Positions 36,493 through 46,491 of a stretch of DNA of 64,000 nucleotides are shown here, piece after piece. The stretch covers positions 83,045,986-83,109,985 of the forward strand of contig CM047426.1 of assembly GCA_026168455.1 (NCBI GenBank), in the 5' to 3' direction. The position numbers and the translations under genes were made by a program. Source of the stretch: Theocolax elegans. Lineage: Eukaryota; Arthropoda; Insecta; Hymenoptera; Cerocephalidae. The notes under the pieces were generated by a model that saw only the letters and a program-made list of their open reading frames with translations, made no database searches and had not been told where the DNA came from. How positions within the stretch are numbered: position 1 is the first letter of the stretch; each line of letters starts with the position of its first letter.

Positions 36493-36523
36493 ATATTCGT
36501 CCGGTGGACGAAGGCGGGCGGTG
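36493..36523 (+). other. Purine-rich patch before the 3' LTR (possible polypurine tract)
   Basis: The G/A-rich stretch GGTGGACGAAGGCGGGCGG ends just before the 3' LTR start. It is interrupted by pyrimidines, so it is only a weak match to a polypurine tract. Confidence 0.45.
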
Positions 36524-37702
36524 TGTTCGCGTATTTATACGCTTTAAATTTGAAAAAAAGGCACGGTTAAGAGTAAATGTTTTTGCGATCCCTTTTGTCA
36601 CGTATTTACGCGCGTTTTTCTTAATATATGAGCGTTTAGACGCATACCATAAGAAAATACATATTTTGAGCGGCATGGCCAACACGTTGGAAGAACATAT
36701 GACAAGGAAATTCCCAAATAGAACCATAGTTCATTGTTTCACGGGAATTTCGAAGGAGTTTTATGAGCGGTAGAGTAGGCAGCCGTCGTGTCCCCGTATA
36801 TACCTAGCTCTAACCATATGTTTCTCGATTGTCGACTGCTAGTGAGTTGAAACAAACAGCGATATACCGAATGGTACGCTAAAGGGAACTACACATGGAA
36901 TACATCCCCACCCTAACCCTGACCAAGACCCTGATTGACAGATCTTTGACGGACGAGCGACACTTCGAGTCTAGCCAGCAACCGGGCAACTTGTACCTTT
37001 TCACGGCATTGTGTGTTATTGATCATTTTGCGAGGTTGATTATAAACTATTGGGTGACGTGTAGCTGGTGTTCGCGATTTCTGTGCGTGTGTGTGAATAC
37101 CTGGGCAGTGCCTGCCCAATCTTTGGATCTCTTGATATTAGCGTGATCGCTTGATATTATAACTGGATTGACAAGCCTAGCTTCTCGGCCGATTGTTGAT
37201 TTGTCTGGAAGAACGACTAGACATCGCCGTTACATCCAGGTGGTCGACCGTGATCGTGTCGAATCCTGGATTGTGTTGGAACACACCGGATCGCGACGCC
37301 AGCGTACACGTAAGGGAAGGATCGCTAGTTGCGCGAGCGATTCCATTTTATGTATTCATAGTCCGTTATTATTACTATTATTATTGTTATTATTATTATT
37401 CCTAGTTTAGTAACAGTTTCCAATTGTAATAAGTTTAATGTAAGTTATTTAGTAATTATATCAGGATAAATTAGATATTTAGATATATATCAAGGCTTTT
37501 TCCCCACATCAACTGGGGTTTTTTAATGCCGATATATTTAATTTAAATTAAAATAAATTTAATTCTATTTTCACTTTAAATTGTGTATCTTTATTATCTG
37601 GCACGATCCTCCACCTATCCTAACCACCGAACTCACATAATAATTGCCTTTATATTAATTTACTTAATAATTTCTTTTCCTATTTAACGAGACTTATAAA
37701 CA
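36524..37702 (+). repeat. BEL/Pao 3' LTR
   Basis: Same length as 32876-34054 and apparently identical to it. Identical LTRs imply recent insertion. AATAAA lies at 37552-37557. Confidence 0.93.
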
Positions 37703-37707
37703 GTAAG

Positions 37708-40141
37708 TGTGTATTTGATGCTATTATAAATTTTGAAAGATTGTCTTGAAATTATTAGGTTATTGTGAGGAGTCTGCTTTATTCGGATGAGAAACAATAT
37801 TTTGAGTAAAAATTTTTTCGCAAGCATTATAATTAGTTTTTTTCGATTTTTTTAATTATAAGATAGCTTAAATTTTTTTTACTTTACACCACATATGTAC
37901 AATTCTAATTGTAATATTGTTCTCTATATGAATTTTTCTTATAGATATAGAATTTATATAATTATTTTTTAGGTTATTCAAACTTAATTAAAATTTATAC
38001 TGTATAATATAAAACCAAAAATAATATTGTCTTATTTTTGTATTGCATTTTACGTAATAACATTGCATAGATACTGCTTTATCAATATTTGAAGATACGG
38101 ATATTGATCGTACAAAACTACAATCCATTACTACCTATATAACAAATGAAAAACTCTTCCAAGATTTTATCAGTTCAACGATATTTATATAATACTTACC
38201 GATTGATTTAATGTTTCGGATGCAATTGTAGATTATTATTGAAGTTTATATATTTTACATTTATACAACTGGGTAGTAAATCAATAAAAGTTTCATACTT
38301 CTATTTCAGTTAATAAAAATCCAGGTATAAACTATTTTAATTAATTACGTTTTATTTAAATGCACGTATATTTATCGTCTACGAGTCTACTTGTTATAAA
38401 AGTTTACCTTATATTCATAACGTAGCAAATAATAATAATTCGTTTCGGGTATAAATAATTAAAAATTGAAGGGGAAATCAAATTTTCAAATAATTATCAT
38501 GTACGAAAATAGTGCCGATAAAAGATGCATTGCAAAAAGCATTTTTATATTTACACATTACGATGAACATTTCCAATTAAGATTCAGGTAGTGCTGGAGC
38601 GTGAAATACGACCGAGTAGGGAAGAATTAAAGTTGTAAAGTCTCGCGAACACCAAGAGTTCTTGGGATGAAAGGTATAAGACTTGGAAAGAAAATTCCAC
38701 ATAGGTTTTCCTTGATCCACGTGTATTCGAATTTTTTGAAGCATTTTTCTGCTCCTTGTAACGGTCAGCAAAGAAGTACGAGTGAATAAATTTTAACGTA
38801 TGTAGGGAAAAATTAAATGTTGCTTTTTCTTTAACTAAGTCTAGTTATTAAGATTTAGAAAATTTCAGTTCTTTATACTTCCAACTTAAGGTTTCTAAAT
38901 ACCAATGTTTAAAAATGTTTGATCTGTATAGTAAAAGTATTGAATTTTTGCAACAACTTTTATTAAAACTTTAGCATATAGTATAGAATTTTTTCTTATT
39001 CTGACAGTTTGTCCCGTCTTTACTAAAAAGTATAGTAATTAACTAATTTTAATAAAAACTTATTTATCATGCGTATGCGATTGTCTGTTAAAAATATGAA
39101 ATTTCTCATTCTATTTATTTAGTTAAACATCCTTCTCTTCAGATTTAATTATTTCATCTATTTTTTACTGACAACTCCTTCACACTTTCACGTTTCGACG
39201 CACTTTATTTCTCTCTGAGCGTTTATCTCTCGCGTTCTCGGTTGTGCAGATTCGCACGTATTCCCATCACCTTTCGTATAGAGATGCGTCGTGGAGAACT
39301 AACTTTTGCTCTACCCTGCTTGATGGGTATCCCGTTATGAGGCACAAATCCCGGCTAGCTCGAGGTCACGTCAAAGCACCCGAGCGTTTTGCATAATTCC
39401 TTGGCTTTTGCATAAACGAGCGGCGCCGAAAAACCGAGCTATATAGAGATATCGTTCGCGTTTGTTTTCTTTCGACTCTTCGTCGCCGTCTAGCGCAGAC
39501 TAACGAATTACATTCGCGACTCGCTCACCAATCACTGCCGGGATTTAAGGCACCCTGAGAAAAACTCTCTCTCTCTCTCTCTCTCTTCTGTACCTTTATA
39601 CTCGCAAGAGAGAAACTTTGCCAAAGCTTAGAGGTTAAAAGGAGTAAAGGCAGAACCTGTAAAAAGGTGCACTAACTGTCGTCTTCCTCCTTACGACCGC
39701 TTTTTTTTACTTAGTTTTGTCGTTGTCTCCTTCGCTTGGGTTTTTCTCATGAGATGATAATGATGATCGATGATGTGTCACCTAAAGGATCATTTATCAT
39801 GGATTATTTGAATAGCGAGGTGTTTTATACTGAACTGTTGATGTTTAAAACTTTCAAATTGGCAGGCTGGTATTAGATTTTTAATTACTGCCTGGTGTGA
39901 TGTGATGATTAATTAATTAATTGATAATCTGTTATTAAATAAAGAAATATACATTGATACAAATCTAATTGATTTTCTAATGATTTTTACGTTTATGACC
40001 TTTCAATTTTCGATAAAGTATGCTCTTTTAATTTTCTAACCATAAATTTGGAAATTATGCATTAATTGTTATATTATAAAATATAAATTTGATTTTAAAA
40101 ATATATATTTATATTTACACAGATCACCAATAATTTTTAAC
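37708..40141. other. AT-rich stretch, then moderate-GC DNA with a (CT)n tract
   Basis: 37.7-39.2 kb is AT-rich and featureless. 39.2-39.7 kb is less AT-rich with a (CT)n run at about 39565-39586. No gene is recognised. Confidence 0.5.
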
Positions 40142-40145
40142 GACT

Positions 40146-41641
40146 TGTCACACCGCACTGGGGATCAGGGTGCGAGTGATGGAATTAATATCAATGATAA
40201 AATACAGAGAATTTATTATCAGATAGTAATTAAGTACACGGTTGCCAGTCGTGCTCGCGGCTAAATATTAACGGCTGCTAATTATTACTAATAACGCTTA
40301 ATTAAGTATAACGGCGTGAGGGCTCGATATTTGGCTCATATAATTTCACGCGCGGCGATATAGCTGTTGCTCGATCGAATACCCGCTCGATCCACGAAAA
40401 TGGCGACGCCGGCCACGTGTGCGAATACGCGAAAGGGGAATTGCGGCACACACACCTTACGAGGAGAGGAACACGGTAGGGATAGCACTTTGCACCAACC
40501 TTATATCGTAATGCCGTTCTCTCAATTGCACCCGGTGCACACTCTCCGGACTCTTAGTCTCGCACGGAAAAACGGTCGAAATCGCTCGAAAGTCACCTCG
40601 CTGCGTCTCGTCACGGCCGAGTTCCCGAGCTCTCTGTGCTTCGTCCTGCGAGAGCGCCGCGCGCATGCGTCGCGACCGTCTCCGCGCAGTGCGAGCGCGG
40701 CCTTACAGCGAGAGCGGCTTGATGTTGTTGTTAGTGTTCTGCTAGGCGGTTCGAGTGAGACGACGACGACGACGACTGGCGACGACGAGGCTGCTATTTG
40801 GTAATTATAACCTCGTTCCTTATTAATTATCGGCTAATAGATCCATGCGTTTATTTCCAGATGGACGACGAGCCTTACTGCCGTGGTTAACGGGTCGTGG
40901 CTGCTCGGCGGGTGCATATACGTGTCGCTATCTCCGTCTCTCTCTACTTCGTGGCTTCTTGGCTGCTGAGACGTCTCCTCACGACGTCGGCTCCGGAGGT
41001 TGTTCCTCGGTTCTACGGCGCGGCTGCTATAATACGGTAAGGAGTAACTTAACAGGTGCCTTGTTATTTAGTTAGTATATGTGAGCAATGTTTATGCTCA
41101 CATAACCTCTAACCCTGGCTCCTATACACCTCTACTCCTGTACATAGTCTTGTGTACTCCTACCTGCTCCTTAGTCTTGAAAAACATACTCATGATTATG
41201 CCTTACAGGTTGATCTCCCTGTACGAGTCCGTTGCTGTTGGATGGCTCCTTCCGGATTGAGGCTCCATGGGTATGCTGTAACAATTGCTGCAGCTGCAAC
41301 AGCCGTCTTCTTTATACTTTGGACCTCGATGCCCTGTCCATGCTCTTATGCTGCCTTCGCACTCAGCTGATGTCTCCAGGCTCTTCGAGTGCTGTTCGCC
41401 CTGCATGTAGCCTCTGTGGCTACTGGTTTCCTCGACTCTTGTGTGTGCTGGCTCCGCTTCTGCTCCAGGGTGTAGCTTGTTCGGCTTTAGGGGAGTTATC
41501 TTATTATATAGGTAGCTAGGGATATGTGTGCTCGGTGCTAGGCTTCTTTAGTATACGGTTTAGGTAGGTCTTGGGTAATAGGTAGGTAGGAATGTGTGTG
41601 TGCTCGCTATGCACCATGACAGGCACACTTACCTTGGCACA
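40146..41641 (-). repeat. LTR in minus orientation, about 1.5 kb
   Basis: The left boundary TGTCACACCGCACTGGGG is the complement of the LTR end that precedes the primer-binding site at 42446. The right boundary is inferred: 41610-41641 matches 44473-44504 at 30 of 32 positions, and the second match sits directly against the GACT target copy. Inner features include a TGTGAGCA/TGCTCACA hairpin at 41081-41103 and a CGA triplet run near 40760-40780. Open frames within it (40367-40804, 40845-41075 and others) are not recognised as genes. Confidence 0.6.
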
Positions 41642-41956
41642 CGGCTTTCGCCAGCGAGAAAGCTGTCGAGAGGTGTACAGAACCCTGCAACGATGAATAC
41701 CGATCTAACAAATTTTCCAAATATTGCAAATGATGAGCCAGTACAAACAGCAGAGCAGAAAAGATTACCGCCCAAACAAAAAGGATTGGCCATCCAAAAT
41801 CCCAATGTAGCTAATCAAACAGCAGAGCAGAAAAGATTACCGCCCAAACAAAAAGGATTGGCTATCCAAAATCCCAATATAGCTAATAATAATACGGCAA
41901 AATTAAATATTCCGATCCACCATCAACGATGTAAGTCTGATTCGGAGATAACAAAG
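41642..41956 (+). pseudogene. Coding-like fragment with an in-frame 72-bp repeat
   Basis: Part of an open frame that runs 41594-42070. Two adjacent 72-bp copies (41744-41815 and 41816-41887) each encode a 24-residue unit with the core AEQKRLPPKQKGLAIQNPN, differing at a few bases. Composition is protein-like (Q, N, K and P rich), as in disordered Gag regions. The frame then runs into the inverted LTR arm at 41957, so its end is artificial. It could be another part of the same element's gag. No domain is recognised. Confidence 0.4.
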
Positions 41957-42446
41957 AGAGAGCTCGGGAACTCGGCCGTGACGAGACGCAGCGAGGTGAC
42001 TTTCGAGCGATTTCGACCGTTTTTCCGTGCGAGACTAAGAGTCCGGAGAGTGTGCACCGGGTGCAATTGAGAGAGCGGCATTAAGATATAAGGTTGGTGC
42101 AAAGTGCTATCCCTACCGTGTTCCTCTCCTCGTAAGGTGTGTGTGCCGAAATTCCCCTTTCGCGTATTCGCACACGTGGCCGGCGTCGCCATTTTCGTGG
42201 ATCGAGCGGGTATTCGATCGAGCAACAGCTATATCGCCGCGCGTGAAATTATATGAGCCAAATATCGAGCCCTCACGTCGTTATACTTAATTAAGCGTTA
42301 TTAGTAATAATTAGCAGCCGTTAATATTTAGCCGCGAGCACGACTGGCAACCGTGTACTTAATTACTATCTGATAATAAATTCTCTGTATTTTATCATTG
42401 ATATTAATTCCATCACTCGCACCCTGATCCCCAGTGCGGAGTGACA
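41957..42446 (+). repeat. Partial LTR, plus orientation (490 bp)
   Basis: Reverse complement of 40146-40635 with equal length and about five mismatches, so above 98% identical. It ends GGAGTGACA directly before the primer-binding site, so it is the 3' part of a 5' LTR. Its upstream two thirds are missing and replaced by 41642-41956. Confidence 0.85.
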
Positions 42447-42447
42447 T

Positions 42448-42465
42448 TGGCGCCCAACGTTAAAT
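42448..42465 (+). other. tRNA primer-binding site of the gypsy-type element
   Basis: TGGCGCCCAACGTTAAAT begins 1 bp after the LTR end. TGGCGCCC is a common primer-site start in retroviruses and Ty3/gypsy elements. This fixes the plus orientation of the right-hand part. Confidence 0.75.
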
Positions 42466-43646
42466 TTTCTTATTGGGATCGAGCGAAATTAAAGTGCATT
42501 CGTTTTTTTTATATAACGGCTTAACACGGAAGCCAATCTGAGCGAAAGCGGAAAGCAGCTATTTTACTATTATAAATATATAGCGTAGCATACGAGCGTA
42601 GCCATTTTTGCCTTTGTTAGTGCGCACACACACACGCAAGTCAGGAGCACGGCCATCTTGTAAAATCGACAACGTGTCGAAAAATTAAAGTAAATTCTCC
42701 TTTCTCGCATTATTGAGCATTGCATGCAACATATTGCTTGTTTTTTTTTCTTGTGCTGCTTTTATAAATTTCTTTTCATAAAAATATTATTTGTTAGAAT
42801 ATTAAATAGTGCGAATATATATATAAAGTGCATGTACATATAGAAAATATATATATAACGTGTACAGGCGTTCCTTCACACATAGCTATTAACATATAAA
42901 TATGGCCGCACATCATTTTTGATTGCCTATGATTTGCATTTATCAATTTTATTGTTTTGGGAGATAACATTTAATTGCACCTGATATTATAATATTATTA
43001 TTGCTTGATTTATTATATTATTATTGCTTCCTTTGGTTTCGCCACTAACCGTTTTTTTTGCTCGCCTTTAGCCAAACTAATAAATTAATAAAATTTATTT
43101 GCGCATTCTTACCAATAACTAATTGCTTCTCACACATTAAATTGAGTTTTTTTTGCATTTAGACCAGCACATTACTAATAAATTTTGCATTATTAAAAGC
43201 GTTTATTAACATATAATTTTTTTTCCCTCCTTTAACCTCTCCCCGCACATTAAAGTGTACATAGCCTATCATAGCCATATCAACTAGCCTTATTATTTTT
43301 TTTTCTCTACATTTATTAAGAGCCTACTCAACCACAAATTTTAATTGTTTAATTAATTATTTCCTGCAAGTGCTTATATAAATTTTTTTTTGGTTTCAAA
43401 TTGCTGTGAATATTTTTTTCTCCCTCTCCCCTCTTTTGCAAGTTTACTTTTAGAACGCAGCTTGGAATTTATTTAATTAAATTAAATTTTTTTTGTGTGC
43501 ATATTATATAGTTGATACTGATTGTTTGAGTAGTACTTAGTAAAAATAAAATTTTTTTTCTCTCTTCTTTTACGTGAGTATCGAGCTAAGCAATTTAAAT
43601 AAGAGCTATTACTTTGAAACAAAACATTGTTATTGAGCCCATCAAA
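42466..43646 (+). other. Long AT-rich untranslated leader
   Basis: About 1.2 kb of T-rich DNA between the primer-binding site and the first gag-like ATG, without a useful open frame. Confidence 0.5.
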
Positions 43647-44472
43647 ATGTCCATAAATTATAGATTAGGTAGCAAATTAAATTCCCTAAGTGCAGCTCAA
43701 GGCGCACCAATAATTAGGCGATGCGTAAATAATTTACCTGATGGAAGAGTAGTCTTCTACGCAGGTACAGCATTTTTAAATTTGGATAGCAGCATTGCGA
43801 TCATTCGTGACTGAGTAGCCCGCTACGAAATTAGGCGTAATTTTGGAAACTCTGCAGCCGAATGGGACCCTCAATCAGATCAAATGTGGTTTGATGAAGA
43901 AGCTGAGATAGACTTAGCACAAGCAGAAGCCCAGCAATTATTAGAAATAAATCCCGACGATTTGTCCCTATCACTCACACAATCAGAAGCCACTAATTTA
44001 TTTCCCCAATCCTCACAAGCTATTTCCCAAAACTCGCAACGAAGCCAACAAACACGCAGACAGTTGATATTCGGAGAACTGGAAACGGGACAAAGTCGTG
44101 GCCCATATCAAGATCCGATTTCAATGGAAGAAATAACGCAACAAGAGCAACAATCAGCAACGCGAAATGAAATACACCGAAGTAGCAGCCCAAATTTAAA
44201 TAAAGCAGACAATCAACAGCGAAATAATCTACATGCAAGTAACCAAGAAGAGCCAAGGAGACAAACAACCAGCAACCCACAAGCCCAATCAACAGCCTAC
44301 AGACTCACACTGACGCCAGTGCCAACGACGAGTCCAAGTTTAATTGATGCTCCAAACGAGGAAATTTTTTGTACATTACCCGATGTAACCACAGCGCAAC
44401 TTGCAGTTAATTCGACCTCGCATTATAGCATACAGACAATAGCACCTACACGGCCAAATAACCCATACACAC
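43647..44472 (+). pseudogene. Broken gag-like frame
   Basis: ATG at 43647 opens MSINYRLGSKLNSL. The same frame is interrupted by TGA at 43812-43814 and then stays open to the junction at 44472. The second half is Q, N and S rich and acidic early on (DEEAEIDLAQAEAQQLL), like a disordered Gag. It stops where the inverted LTR start joins, so the natural C-terminus, and any pol after it, is lost. The gag assignment rests on position after leader and primer-binding site; no conserved Gag motif or zinc knuckle is visible. Confidence 0.55.
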
Positions 44473-44504
44473 TGCACCATGACAGGCACACTTGCCTTGT
44501 CACA
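44473..44504 (-). repeat. 32-bp LTR-start remnant at the right boundary
   Basis: Matches 41610-41641 except at two positions and abuts the GACT target copy. On the minus strand it begins TGTGACAAGGCAAGTG. Confidence 0.6.
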
Positions 44505-44508
44505 GACT

Positions 44509-46352
44509 ATAAACGTGTTTAGGTCAATTTATTAACCTCTGTACTTCAAAGATAACAAATAATGCTTTTTCTCCAAGTAGAAATTTTCGTTCGGCATATG
44601 ACAGCGTTTGCTTTCAATGAAACGCTAATTAAAATACCAAAACCTCAATGAAGAAGGAAAAAGAATTTCAAAATTGTTAATTAACAGTAAATGTCCCATT
44701 TGAAAGTATCGCTGGTTGCGTATAAAACGAAGAGTTCCAGCATGCATGTTTTTTATTGCATTTTGTGGGTATGAAATTGAAATTTCGCCCTACATTTTAT
44801 TGCGTACGAGAAGATTCGAGGCTGTTTGACTCCTATATGTAAAAAACACGCGATTTGTCGTACAAGCATTTTATATATCATTATTTTTCAGTTTAATTCT
44901 GATGGAACTAGAGTTTCATATTCCCTTGTAAAAGAAAAACTTTCTGAGATTATAAGGAAGAGGAGTTGCGGTAATATGCGATGAATGTGCTATATTTGTA
45001 CTTGTTTACGGTTTACGCTAATAGCATTATGATTGTATAGTGGTGTTGCGTTTTACGGTGGCTAGAGCATTTGGTCAACGTACGAAGAGAATCGATCATA
45101 AATTCAATTCATATAGGGTTTTGCAAAAACATTTCGCGAGATATTTCGTTAATATCTATATCGGAATAACATAACCAATTTCTGATCTGTTAAGACCAAT
45201 TCTTGATCATACCTTAACGCATATAAAACTCAACATTATTTTCCATATGATATCGTAATATATGCACTTTAAATTTAATTAATTACTATATATTGCTGTC
45301 AAAATATTTTTATATTGAAAAATTAGTTTTTTTGTTATCAGGATATGGTGATGATAGGGTAGTTTTGTAATTAATTATTAATTGCGTATTTTTCATTTTA
45401 ATGTATTTATTAAATTGAGTTAAATTTTTTAAAAACTACCTTACTTTACTTTTGTGGATAATAGTGAACAATATCAAAGCTCGTTTCGAGTGAGAAGCTT
45501 TTGTTCTCACTTGCTTCGCTTTTCTCTGACCATTCCAAGAACAGTGTACTATTATCCCCGAGATTTACTTGTTTCTTTTGCGCTTTTTTCATCCTTCAAT
45601 TGCTCCGTACTGAATTATCGATTGACTTTTTTAATAATACGTTTGATAAAAATAGTATGAAATGAGCGTTTATTTCTTTACAATTCTCACGTATTTTTTC
45701 CATGAATACGCAGAACTAGTCATTATAAGCTGAGGTTTTAGTACTCGTTGTATTGCCTCAGAAAATGGATTATACATTTTGTTCTCTTAGGACTGATATG
45801 TGTATATGTATATGCATGGCTATTTTATCAACAATTGTTGGACAATTAACATGACGATGCAGGAACAAATATATACGACCTCGGAGTCGTAAGCTCCGAG
45901 AATTAATTTTTGTTAAAATACCACCGGGAAATCATCGTGCGGTGCTGATGCGGTCGGAAAAGCACAACATAAACGTTTAAAATGAAAAAATTTGTAGTTG
46001 TTTACAACATCAGTTGGAACTCCAATTGTAAGACGATTGTCACAATCAAATGCATAATATGAAGGAAAGAGAAGTTCTCGTCGATAAGACTCGACATCTC
46101 GCCTGCGTGGCATCATCGGACATCGTGTGGGTTATGAGTGAGGGAGACTGAAAGAGATATGTATATTTTAATAATTATAAGTGATTTTATATTAAATTTA
46201 CATTATATTTTATCTTAATTAATTTATTTTCCAATCAAGAGTCCCGATTACCCATTTTTTTATCCATTTATTTTCTTACATATTATCATTATCATTATAC
46301 GATATATACTTTTTATACCCTTTTTGTACCCTAATTGGAATAATTCAACTCT
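44509..46352. other. AT-rich stretch with one small protein-like frame
   Basis: No complete gene is recognised. A 67-codon minus-strand frame at 45913-46116 is described separately. Confidence 0.5.
45913..46116 (-). CDS. Small hypothetical ORF, 67 codons
   Basis: Starts at a true ATG (MMPRRRDVESYRRELL) and has balanced, protein-like composition (for example DNRLTIGVPTDVV), unlike most AT-driven frames nearby. Thirteen bases past its stop is a perfect 7-bp hairpin, CTCGGAG/CTCCGAG, at 45880-45900. No domain or splice context is recognised. It may be a remnant of a larger gene or chance. Confidence 0.2.
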   Translation of the reverse strand: MMPRRRDVESYRRELLFPSYYAFDCDNRLTIGVPTDVVNNYKFFHFKRLCCAFPTASAPHDDFPVVF

Positions 46353-46491
46353 CTAAAAATGAAATAGTGATATGTCAGTCACTGTCACGAAATTAGTGAA
46401 TATTCACTATTAAAATAGTAAATTTTGACTAAATGAATTAGTAACTATTCACTACTTTGTGATAGTGACTGACTTATCACTATATTTTTAG
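46353..46491. repeat. Imperfect palindrome, MITE-like
   Basis: The left arm CTAAAAATGAAATAGTGATA followed by TGTCAGTCACTGTCAC pairs with the complementary right arm ending GACTTATCACTATATTTTTAG. The GTGA/TCAC word is reused many times. No target duplication is fixed. Confidence 0.6.

Larger units (their letters stand above)
32876..37702 (+). mobile_element. BEL/Pao LTR retrotransposon, recent and pol-less
   Basis: A 4827-bp insertion flanked by GTAAG at 32871-32875 and 37703-37707; 5 bp is the usual BEL/Pao duplication. It has two 1179-bp LTRs, a primer-binding site directly after the 5' LTR, one gag-protease frame and a G/A-rich patch before the 3' LTR. Only about 2.47 kb lies between the LTRs. 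Autonomous BEL elements also encode reverse transcriptase, RNase H and integrase, and all three are absent here. The element must rely on a related autonomous copy. Confidence 0.93.
40146..44504. mobile_element. Rearranged Ty3/gypsy-type LTR insertion
   Basis: Bounded by GACT at 40142-40145 and 44505-44508. The outer ends read TGTCAC..GTCACA, so they are TG..CA ends. Inside are a minus-oriented LTR, a short coding-like piece, a 490-bp partial LTR in plus orientation followed by a TGGCGCCCAACG primer-binding site, a long AT-rich leader, a broken gag-like frame, and 32 bp of LTR start in minus orientation. An inversion inside a minus-oriented provirus, with loss of the rest of one LTR, would give this order. 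There is no reverse transcriptase or integrase. Confidence 0.65.

Noticed and set aside
40367..40804. 145-codon frame in the LTR
   Set aside because: Its complement-strand twin at 41923-42225 arises from the inverted LTR arm. The frame starts at TTG and has no domain.
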